DNA of 64,000 nt from contig CALRQJ020000004.1 in NCBI GenBank assembly GCA_943370285.1, positions 124,001-188,000 on the forward strand. Reading direction: 5' to 3'. The notes under the pieces are model-generated. The model made no database searches, had not been told where the DNA came from, and saw only the letters and a list, made by a program, of their open reading frames with translations. The DNA comes from CALRQJ02 sp943370285. Lineage in GTDB: Bacteria; Bacteroidota; Bacteroidia; Chitinophagales; Chitinophagaceae. A program made the translations under genes and the position numbers. Shown here one piece after another: positions 44,458 through 51,257 of the stretch (position 1 is its first letter; each line of letters starts with the position of its first letter).

Positions 44458-45852
44458 ATGAAAGACCAAAAATCATTCAGGGTTTTCATTGTCGAGGACG
44501 ACATGTGGTACAGCTCTATGTTAGAGTATTACTTATCACTAAATCCTGATTATGAGATCGCCAAATTTGATACCGCTAAAAGCTTCTTAGCAAAAATCCA
44601 TGAGAAGCCAGATGTTGTAACGCTTGATTACTCGTTGCCAGATATTAATGGCGATGAATTGCTTACTCAAATCAGAGAAATTAGCCCCGACACCAATGTT
44701 ATCATCATTTCCGGTCAGGAAGATGTAAAAATTGCCCTTGATTTATTGAAAAAAGGTGCCTACGATTACATTGTTAAAGATGAGGATACAAAAGACAGGT
44801 TGTGGAATACCATCTTGCATTTAAGAGAAAATGCTGCACTAAAATCTGAGTTAGCGAACCTTAAAGAAGAAGTTGTACGTAAGTATGATTTTAGTAATGT
44901 AATCTTAGGCAATAGTCCGGTAATGCAGCGGGTTTTTGGTATGATCGAAAAATCTTCCAAAACAAATATCACCGTATCTGTAACCGGCGAAACCGGTACC
45001 GGTAAAGAGTTAGTGGCAAAAGCCATTCATTACAATTCTTTAAGAAAAGACAAATCATTTATACCGGTAAACGTTGCCGCTATTCCAAAAGATTTGCTGG
45101 AGAGTGAATTGTTTGGACATGAAAAAGGTGCTTTTACGAGTGCTGTTTCACGCCGAATCGGAAAGTTTGAAGAAGCCACTAAAGGCACACTTTTCTTAGA
45201 CGAAATTGGAGAAATGGATATCAATATGCAAGCAAAGTTGCTTCGTGTATTGCAAGAGAAAGAAATTACCCGAATTGGTAGTAATGAAATCATAAAAGTG
45301 GATGTACGCATCATTGTAGCTACACACCGTAACCTGCAAGAGATGGTAAAAGAAGGCACATTTAGAGAAGATTTATATTATCGTTTGTTGGGTTTACCCA
45401 TTCATTTGCCTCCGTTGAGAGATAGAGGTAATGATATTTTAATCATCGCTAAAAACTTTATGGATAGTTTCTGTAAAGAGAATGGATTAGAGAAGAAGAA
45501 CCTTTCAACCGATGCTAAGAAAAAGCTGATGGGGCATGCATTTCCAGGTAATATCAGAGAATTAAAATCTGTATTAGAGTTGGCTTGTGTAATGAGCGAA
45601 GGAGAAGAAATTGAGCCTGAACATTTGAATGTAATGTCTCAAAGTGTAATGACAGATTTTACATCAAAAGATGTTACGTTAAAAGAGTTTAATATCAAAC
45701 TCATCCAATATTATCTAGACAAATACAATTATGATGTATTGAAAGTAGCAAAAATGCTGGATGTAGGTAAATCAACATTGTATCGTATGATTCAGAATAA
45801 GGAAGTTTTTGTAAGTAAGAAATATGCCTATGAGAATGCTTATTTGAATTAA
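44458..45852 (+). CDS. NtrC-family sigma-54-dependent response regulator
   Basis: A 464-residue regulator. ATG 44458 is preferred to an upstream TTG. The receiver domain (about 7-125) has the phospho-acceptor Asp57 (TLDYSLPD). The AAA+ domain (about 150-390) has Walker A GETGTGKE and the sigma-54 contact loop as GAFTSA, a variant of GAFTGA. The C-terminal Fis-type helix-turn-helix reads VAKMLDVGKSTLYRMIQ. It should activate sigma-54 promoters when phosphorylated. No sensor kinase is adjacent. The next gene encodes REC-HPt, which could feed this protein. Confidence 0.93.
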   Translation: MKDQKSFRVFIVEDDMWYSSMLEYYLSLNPDYEIAKFDTAKSFLAKIHEKPDVVTLDYSLPDINGDELLTQIREISPDTNVIIISGQEDVKIALDLLKKGAYDYIVKDEDTKDRLWNTILHLRENAALKSELANLKEEVVRKYDFSNVILGNSPVMQRVFGMIEKSSKTNITVSVTGETGTGKELVAKAIHYNSLRKDKSFIPVNVAAIPKDLLESELFGHEKGAFTSAVSRRIGKFEEATKGTLFLDEIGEMDINMQAKLLRVLQEKEITRIGSNEIIKVDVRIIVATHRNLQEMVKEGTFREDLYYRLLGLPIHLPPLRDRGNDILIIAKNFMDSFCKENGLEKKNLSTDAKKKLMGHAFPGNIRELKSVLELACVMSEGEEIEPEHLNVMSQSVMTDFTSKDVTLKEFNIKLIQYYLDKYNYDVLKVAKMLDVGKSTLYRMIQNKEVFVSKKYAYENAYLN

Positions 45853-45950
45853 TAGTACACAGTTATTGCAGTTGAGTGTGAATAATTCGAATGGCACACC
45901 ACACAATGACAGCAACTAAATTTCGTTATACATCACATATTTAAAAATCC

Positions 45951-45957
45951 AAGGAGG
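45951..45957 (+). promoter_or_regulatory. Strong Shine-Dalgarno sequence
   Basis: AAGGAGG at 45951-45957 lies 5 bases before the ATG at 45963. Perfect SD sequences are rare in Bacteroidota, where most genes in this window have none. It fixes the start of the REC-HPt gene. Confidence 0.8.
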
Positions 45958-45962
45958 TTGCT

Positions 45963-46808
45963 ATGTTAGCAATTGAAAGTATAGAAAAACCAGTTCGTGC
46001 AGGTTTAGGTAAACTAAAAGTTTTACTTGCCGAAGATAACGAAGTAAACCAGCTATTAGCTCGGAGTATTTTGCAATATTGGGGTATAGAAAGTAAAACT
46101 GCCGTTACAGGCCACGAAGTATTAGATTTAATGGACAAAGAAGATTTTGATGTGGTGTTGATGGATATTCAAATGCCGGAAAAAAGTGGCATTGAGGCGG
46201 CCAAAGACATTCGAAATATGTCAGATCTTAAAAAAAGAAAAATTCCTATTATCGCCTTAACAGCCAATGCTTTAAAAGGGGAAGAAAAAAAATACATTGC
46301 CGTAGGCATGGATGATTATTTGACAAAACCTTTTAAAGAAAATGAATTGTATGAAGTAATTTCGAGGGTATTAAAGAACGAAGGATCTTTTGGAAGAGAT
46401 TTAAATAGCGAAACTATCGTGGAAGAATCACAAAACAAATCTGTCATCTATCCGGATGCTACTCAAAAGCTGTATGACCTTTCTTTGGTTACAGAATTAG
46501 CAAGAGGCAATCAAGATTTTATTCAAAGTTTGACTAAAATATTTGTTGATACCATTCCGCCAACGGCCGATCAACTAAAAGTGGCTTGTAGCGAAGGCAA
46601 TTGGGATCAGACCAGTAAATTGGCACACAAGCTAAAATCTACTATTGATACTATGAATATCAGCAGTATTAAAGATGATATTAGAACAATTGAAGCCAAC
46701 GGTAAATACCAGAAAAATTTAGCTGAAGTGCCGGCCCTAGTCGATAAAGTAAAATGGGTAATTGAACAAACAACTGCTCAGCTTAAAATAGAGTTCCCTG
46801 GGTTGTAA
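45963..46808 (+). CDS. Stand-alone receiver-HPt phosphorelay protein
   Basis: A 281-residue two-domain protein. The receiver (about 17-140) has phospho-acceptor Asp68 in VVLMDIQMPEKSG, Thr and Lys conserved (ALTANA, DDYLTKPF). The C-terminal HPt domain carries His222 in LAHKLKSTIDTM. The layout equals the end of a hybrid histidine kinase without the kinase. It should relay a phosphate between a separate kinase and a response regulator, possibly the NtrC-type protein 111 bases upstream. A terminator follows. Confidence 0.9.
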   Translation: MLAIESIEKPVRAGLGKLKVLLAEDNEVNQLLARSILQYWGIESKTAVTGHEVLDLMDKEDFDVVLMDIQMPEKSGIEAAKDIRNMSDLKKRKIPIIALTANALKGEEKKYIAVGMDDYLTKPFKENELYEVISRVLKNEGSFGRDLNSETIVEESQNKSVIYPDATQKLYDLSLVTELARGNQDFIQSLTKIFVDTIPPTADQLKVACSEGNWDQTSKLAHKLKSTIDTMNISSIKDDIRTIEANGKYQKNLAEVPALVDKVKWVIEQTTAQLKIEFPGL

Positions 46809-46836
46809 ACAGTTGAATCATCGTTATAAAATATTC

Positions 46837-46860
46837 AAAGCCACTTGAGAGAGTGGCTTT
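46837..46860 (+). terminator. Rho-independent terminator
   Basis: A perfect 9-bp stem (46837-46845 with 46852-46860) followed by T residues ends the REC-HPt gene. Confidence 0.8.
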
Positions 46861-46985
46861 TTGTTTTGATTTAAATAGTAATGTGGATTAGTTCAGTCAG
46901 TAAAATGGTACAAATACCAACTAAATAGCTTAGCTTGTGCCTATAAAATACCTTTCTTTATTAACCAATTTTAAATTCTATTAAC

Positions 46986-47192
46986 ATGGACACTAGTAAA
47001 ATGATTAAAGCATATTGCTTGAAAACAAAGGAAAAAAATGTTCCTATGCAAGATGCTGTAGTTTCCAAAACTGCTAAAGGCGGATATATGGCCAGCGGTC
47101 ACGATGGTAAAGGCAATAAAATGGCTGCTATCCTTAGCGAAGCCAAAGCCTTACAAGCCATTGCAGACGGTGTTGCCAAAAAGAATTTCTAA
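46986..47192 (+). CDS. Small basic protein with zinc-ribbon-like, Cys-poor core
   Basis: A 68-residue protein. The reading AYCLKTKEKNVPMQDAVV then GKGNKMAAILSEAKALQAIADG resembles short zinc-ribbon proteins (DUF5679-like) with the layout YC-x-K/T-x-K-E at the first knuckle and G-x-x-M at the second, but only one Cys is present, so metal binding is lost or never existed. It is followed by a strong terminator. Function unknown; the resemblance is weak and from memory. Confidence 0.65.
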   Translation: MDTSKMIKAYCLKTKEKNVPMQDAVVSKTAKGGYMASGHDGKGNKMAAILSEAKALQAIADGVAKKNF

Positions 47193-47211
47193 CCAATTTT
47201 TTGGTTGAATA

Positions 47212-47244
47212 AAAACGCTGTGGTTGCTTAAGCCACAGCGTTTT
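47212..47244. terminator. Bidirectional terminator
   Basis: A perfect 12-bp stem (47212-47223 with 47233-47244) has A- and T-runs on its outer sides, between convergent genes. Confidence 0.85.
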
Positions 47245-47264
47245 GTTGTTTATAAGTCAAGGTA

Positions 47265-47930
47265 TTAATATGGAAAACCACGACCCATTTTGGTAGTTAC
47301 TCTGTCCATCACAGTGTAAACAGAGGTATTCCAATCGGTAGGGCGGTCATAATTTGCTGTCCATAATGTTTTACCATTTTTGAGTAGTACGCAATTGGCA
47401 ATTACATCGGCTGTTTTATTATTTAATCCTAATGTTACACCAGGGTTTACATTGGTACCAAAAAACAGAATATTATCGAGTACACCAATGCCTAAAGACG
47501 CTAAGTCACTCATCAATCTATTGCTGGTTACGTTCATTTTAACTACTGCATCTACGCCTAATACGTTAGCTAACTCATCTGGATCTTTTGCAAAGGCAGC
47601 TTTTACATTAAGGTTGTTTTGTTGCAAAAGGCTATTTGTTTTATCTATGCTTTGTAAGCTTACGCCTTGAATTTTCTTTTTACCGCCATTAAAACGCATC
47701 ATGTTTCGTTGTAATGCTTGCTGAAATTGTAAACCTTGCACTTGTGCTAAGCTGTCTAACATAGCCTGTGTCATCTTTTTAGGTACAGTGCCGGTATAAT
47801 TGACTTGCACAGGAAGTACGGCAATACTTTTTACTTGATATAAATCGGCATCATTAGATGTAGATTGATTGGCAGAACGGCAACTGAACAATAAAATAGC
47901 CGACAAACTGAGGAGTAATAATTTTTTCAT
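47265..47930 (-). CDS. Unassigned lipoprotein (GNA1162/CsgG-like fold possible)
   Basis: A 221-residue lipoprotein with lipobox Cys17 (LLFSC). The mature part begins with SIAVLPVQVNYTG and has ANVLGVDAVVKMNVTSNRL and a late NKTADVIANCVLLKNGKTLWTANYDR. This order of strand, helix, and 'GVDAVV' helix resembles GNA1162/DUF799 or CsgG-like lipoproteins of the outer-membrane inner leaflet. No partner genes identify a pathway. The family is suggested, not certain. Confidence 0.65.
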   Translation of the reverse strand: MKKLLLLSLSAILLFSCRSANQSTSNDADLYQVKSIAVLPVQVNYTGTVPKKMTQAMLDSLAQVQGLQFQQALQRNMMRFNGGKKKIQGVSLQSIDKTNSLLQQNNLNVKAAFAKDPDELANVLGVDAVVKMNVTSNRLMSDLASLGIGVLDNILFFGTNVNPGVTLGLNNKTADVIANCVLLKNGKTLWTANYDRPTDWNTSVYTVMDRVTTKMGRGFPY

Positions 47931-48042
47931 AATTGTCTTTTTTGAAATAGGTGATCTAGTTATTTACTTATCAAAAGGCAAGCATTATGCCAAGACTATC
48001 ACATAAATATGTGTAAATGGGTGGGAGGGTGGTACAATAAAA

Positions 48043-48064
48043 AAGTCCGGCAAATGCCAGACTT
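48043..48064 (-). terminator. Terminator of the RRM gene
   Basis: On the - strand a 10-bp stem with one mismatch (48043-48052 with 48055-48064) is followed by T residues. Confidence 0.65.
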
Positions 48065-48087
48065 AATAATTTGTTTTGGAGATTGGA

Positions 48088-48510
48088 TTAGTAACGGTTA
48101 AATCCGCCACCACCGCCGCTTCCGCCACGGTCACGGTTGTATCCACCGCCGCCGCCGCCACGGTTTCCACCACCACCGTAACCACCGCCGCCACGGTTTC
48201 CACCGCCGCCGCCGCCGAAGCTACGCTTTTTGAATCCGCCGCCGCCGGCACCACCGCTTCCGCCTTCTCTTGGTTGAGATTCGTTAACGATGATTTTACG
48301 ACCCATGTGTTCTGATTCGTGCAAATTGCTAATGGCAGTGCGACCTGCTTCATCATCAGCCATCTCAACAAAGCCAAAACCTTTGCTGCGGTTACCGTTA
48401 AACTTGTCTGTAACAATCTTGGCAGATGTTACTTCTCCAAATGGAGAAAACAAGCCAATCAAATCCTCCTCAGTCATTGTCCAACTAAGGTTTCCAACGT
48501 AAATGTTCAT
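48088..48510 (-). CDS. Glycine-rich RRM RNA-binding protein
   Basis: A 140-residue protein. ATG 48510 is chosen because the RRM begins at once (MNIYVGNLSW). RNP2 is IYVGNLSW and RNP1 is KGFGFVEM, both conserved, over residues 1-80. The C-terminal tail from about 86 onward is almost only Gly, Arg, Asn and Tyr (GGGGYGGGGNRGG type) and is disordered. Such proteins in Bacteroidota are often cold-induced and bind single-stranded RNA. The 5' region (about 220 bases to the L9 gene side) could hold a cold-shock leader but none is proven. Confidence 0.93.
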   Translation of the reverse strand: MNIYVGNLSWTMTEEDLIGLFSPFGEVTSAKIVTDKFNGNRSKGFGFVEMADDEAGRTAISNLHESEHMGRKIIVNESQPREGGSGGAGGGGFKKRSFGGGGGGNRGGGGYGGGGNRGGGGGGYNRDRGGSGGGGGFNRY

Positions 48511-48677
48511 TTTTAAAAAGTTTTTATGATACAATAAAACCTAATGAAAAACAGCGGACAAAGTACCAGAGAACATTTACTCGAAAGCCTCTTAAAACAA
48601 TGCAGGACTGTACAAATCATTAAGAACTGTGACGAAGATATACTTTTATTGAAATTTCCAATACTTTTCCACAAAAA

Positions 48678-48706
48678 AGTCCATAACCCTTTTGGGGCTA
48701 TGGACT
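48678..48706 (-). terminator. Terminator of the rpsF-rpsR-rplI operon
   Basis: An 8-bp stem (48678-48685 with 48699-48706) with an inner GC pairing is followed on the - strand by a run of T. It lies 28 bases beyond the rplI stop. Confidence 0.8.
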
Positions 48707-48733
48707 CGTATAAAAGTTGATGATTTTAAAGTA

Positions 48734-49180
48734 TTATTCGCCTACAACTTCAAATTCTAACTCAGTAACAGTACCGTTACCAAAGTCGATGGTTGCTTTA
48801 TAAGTACCTAATTCTTTTACTTCGTCAACAATTGCAATACGTCTTCTGTCTATTTCATAACCTTTTTGGTCACGGATAGCTCTAGAAATTTGCAATGCAG
48901 TAACGCTACCAAAGATTTTGCCACTAGTGCCGGTTTTAGCACCAACTTTAATGGGAGATTCTTTGATTACAGCAATTACACTGTTGATTTCAGCTAGCAT
49001 TTTCGCTTCTTTCTTACGAATTTGCTTCATTTTTTCCTCTAACAATTTCAAGTTAGTAGGATTGGCTTCTATCGCAAATTTTTGAGGGATGAGGTAGTTA
49101 CGGGCATAGCCGTTTTTTACCTTAACCAATTCGTTGGCACCGCCCAAATTATCTACGTCTTTAATTAAGATGATTTGCAT
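48734..49180 (-). CDS. rplI: 50S ribosomal protein L9
   Basis: A 148-residue large-subunit protein. ATG 49180 matches the family's start MQIILIKDVDNLG. The N-terminal domain (KVKNGYARNYLIPQKFA) binds rRNA, a central helix (about 42-75) connects it to the C-terminal domain (SGKIFGSVTALQISRAI). Last gene of the S6-S18-L9 operon. Confidence 0.97.
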   Translation of the reverse strand: MQIILIKDVDNLGGANELVKVKNGYARNYLIPQKFAIEANPTNLKLLEEKMKQIRKKEAKMLAEINSVIAVIKESPIKVGAKTGTSGKIFGSVTALQISRAIRDQKGYEIDRRRIAIVDEVKELGTYKATIDFGNGTVTELEFEVVGE

Positions 49181-49266
49181 GATTTGTTTTTTTAGTTCCC
49201 ATTTGCCCAATCATGTTAGTGATAAGACTGTCTCCCGGTAAGGGATTAGGGATGGTTACTATAATT

Positions 49267-49533
49267 TTATTTCAATAAATCGGTTACGTATGGTAACAAA
49301 GCCATTTGACGGGCTTTCTTAATCGCTTCCGATACTTTACGTTGGTATTTTAAAGAGTTGCCGGTTAAACGACGAGGTAAAATTTTACCTTGCTCATTTA
49401 AGAATTTCTTCAAAAACTCAGCATCTTTATAATCTACGTATTTGATACCGTATTTCTTAAAACGGCAGAATTTCTTTTCTCTCTTTTCGGTCTTAATCGC
49501 CGTGAGGTACTTGATTTCATTTGCTTTTGCCAT
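49267..49533 (-). CDS. rpsR: 30S ribosomal protein S18
   Basis: An 88-residue small-subunit protein. The core YVDYKDAEFLKKFLNEQGKILPRRLTG and the basic C-terminus RKVSEAIKKARQMALLPYV (key residues noted) are standard. S18 pairs with S6 on 16S rRNA helix 22-23. It has an N-terminal KTEKREKKFCRF stretch. It is 2 bases downstream of rpsF. Confidence 0.97.
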   Translation of the reverse strand: MAKANEIKYLTAIKTEKREKKFCRFKKYGIKYVDYKDAEFLKKFLNEQGKILPRRLTGNSLKYQRKVSEAIKKARQMALLPYVTDLLK

Positions 49534-49535
49534 GA

Positions 49536-49889
49536 TTAACCCTCCGCTTTTTCAGTTGTAGAAGATACACCACTTTTCTTTCTGGCATTGTACTCGACGG
49601 CGTATTTATCGAGTTTAGTAGCCATGTGACGCATTACTTGTTCGTCACGCAATAACTGAATTTTCAGTTTTTCGTTAAATGAGGCAAGAGCGCTGTATTC
49701 CATTACCCAATAAATACCGGTTGTTTTCTTTTGTACCGGATAGGCTAAGGATTTGAGGCCCCATGGTTTGCTGTTAACGACAGTGCCGCCGTTTTCAGTA
49801 ACCAGGTCGGCATATTTCTTTTGAGCAGCTTTAAACTCCTCTTCAGAAAGTACCGGGGTGAAAATCACCATCAATTCATAATTGTTCAT
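49536..49889 (-). CDS. rpsF: 30S ribosomal protein S6
   Basis: A 117-residue protein with the family fold: YELMVIFTPVLSEEEFKAAQKKY at the start, WGLKSLAYPVQKKTTGIYWVMEY in the middle, then RDEQVMRHMATKLDKYAVEY. First gene of rpsF-rpsR-rplI. The C-terminal tail is Lys/Ser-rich. The leader upstream may bind the S6:S18 pair as in other bacteria. Confidence 0.97.
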   Translation of the reverse strand: MNNYELMVIFTPVLSEEEFKAAQKKYADLVTENGGTVVNSKPWGLKSLAYPVQKKTTGIYWVMEYSALASFNEKLKIQLLRDEQVMRHMATKLDKYAVEYNARKKSGVSSTTEKAEG

Positions 49890-49987
49890 TTACCCTGATT
49901 TTAGGTTAAAAAATTGGTTTTTTCCCAGTGGATTCCGACTTTACAGCCGAGAAATCTGCCAAATACAGATTTGGGGCTGCAAAAGTA
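49890..49987 (-). promoter_or_regulatory. rpsF leader region with -7 box (possible S6:S18 autoregulatory RNA)
   Basis: On the - strand, TACTTTTG (49987-49980) matches the Bacteroidota -7 consensus; no clear -33 TTG was found at normal spacing. The transcribed leader can form a stem AAATCTG/CAGATTT enclosed by CAGCC/GGCTG. S6:S18 leaders regulate this operon in many bacteria, but I did not match the defined motif. Confidence 0.35.
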
Positions 49988-50080
49988 GGGGAAAAAGACG
50001 AGTTGGATGGAAATAAAATTGCTGTTACTCCTAAACTGCGATAAATATCAGTCTCAATTAGGCTAGATTCAATACATAGC

Positions 50081-51133
50081 TTAAGGTTCTACCTTTTTTA
50101 GCAATACTAAATAGGTAGGAAAGTGGTCACTATAACCTCCACGATAAGTATTGCCATCCCAAGTACGCATGGGATAACCTTTGTACCTGCCCATGTTTTC
50201 AACCATATAAGGTTGGTTAAAAATTTGGGGTTGATAATAGAAAAATCCTTTCTGGTCTTTTGATAACCAAGGATAAGAAATTAGAATCTGGTCAAACAAG
50301 CCCCAAGCATCTTGATAGGCCAAAGTACCAATTCCATTTTTGTATAGTTCAAACCATGGGTTGAATATGCCGCCCGGCTTTACATCTTTAATTTTGCCTT
50401 TTGCTTTTAAAATGCCGGCAATACTTTCGTTGATGGGGTCATCATTCAAGTCGCCCATTACTACTACTTTCGATTCGCCTTCGGCGGATTTTAAAGAATC
50501 TATATGCTGCTTACAAACAGTTGCTGCGGCATTTCTTGCAGGAATACTTCTTTCTTCCCCTCCACTACGGCTTGGCCAGTGATTCACATATATGTTGATT
50601 AGTTCTCCATCTAACTTTCCTTGTACCCATAAAATATCACGGGTATAATAGGCATCTTTACTGCCTCCGGGTAATTGTACAAATAGCTTATCGCTTTTAG
50701 TTACCGTGAAATATTTTGGATTGTACAACATGGCAACATCTACTCCTCTGATGTCTTTACTATCGTAATGTGCAATTTTATAGTTTCTTTTTTTTAACAG
50801 CGGATGATTGACTAAATCAGTTAACACTGTATCGTTTTCAATTTCGGCAACACCTAAAATAGCTGGTCCGTCAGGACTTTTATCTGCACCCATTTGTGCA
50901 ATGACAGTTGCTAAATTTTGAATTTTACTCTTATAAATCGCAGTATTATAATTTCGAATTCCCGAAGGCAAAAACTCCTCATCGTTCACTATGGGATTGT
51001 CTACTGTGTCGTAGAAGTTCTCTAGATTATAAAAACCTATTACAGCAACCTTATATGTGGCAGCTGGTTTTGTTTGCGACCAAGTTGTAAATCCTGTTAC
51101 AACCAACAAAACGATGGAAAATAGCTTTTTCAT
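50081..51133 (-). CDS. Exported endonuclease/exonuclease/phosphatase-fold protein
   Basis: A 350-residue exported protein with a signal peptide (cleavage near GFTTWSQ). The EEP-fold motifs are present: GFYNLENFYDTVDN with metal Glu, VAEIENDTV, VNHWPSRSGGE with catalytic His, VMGDLNDDP with Asp/Asn, and YSDHFP with the terminal Asp-His pair. It could cut extracellular nucleic acid or phosphoesters. It is divergent from the TonB receptor gene. A second EEP protein lies across that receptor, which suggests a shared task. Confidence 0.9.
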   Translation of the reverse strand: MKKLFSIVLLVVTGFTTWSQTKPAATYKVAVIGFYNLENFYDTVDNPIVNDEEFLPSGIRNYNTAIYKSKIQNLATVIAQMGADKSPDGPAILGVAEIENDTVLTDLVNHPLLKKRNYKIAHYDSKDIRGVDVAMLYNPKYFTVTKSDKLFVQLPGGSKDAYYTRDILWVQGKLDGELINIYVNHWPSRSGGEERSIPARNAAATVCKQHIDSLKSAEGESKVVVMGDLNDDPINESIAGILKAKGKIKDVKPGGIFNPWFELYKNGIGTLAYQDAWGLFDQILISYPWLSKDQKGFFYYQPQIFNQPYMVENMGRYKGYPMRTWDGNTYRGGYSDHFPTYLVLLKKVEP

Positions 51134-51231
51134 GGCGATAAAATGACTACAAACATAAACCTGTTTAAGGGTTTTTGCATTAAGTATTCATTAATCTTGA
51201 CAAAAGTCATAGAAAGCAATTTTTTAACGAC

Positions 51232-51239
51232 TACTTTTG
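51232..51239 (+). promoter_or_regulatory. Candidate -7 box for the TonB receptor gene
   Basis: TACTTTTG at 51232-51239 fits TAnnTTTG and lies 18 bases before ATG 51258. A TTG at normal -33 spacing was not seen. Confidence 0.4.
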
Positions 51240-51257
51240 TTGTTGCAAAAATTCAAT

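Noticed and set aside
48063..48416. Val/Ala-rich open frame opposite the glycine-rich RRM tail
   Set aside because: It is a composition shadow of the Gly codons on the real strand.
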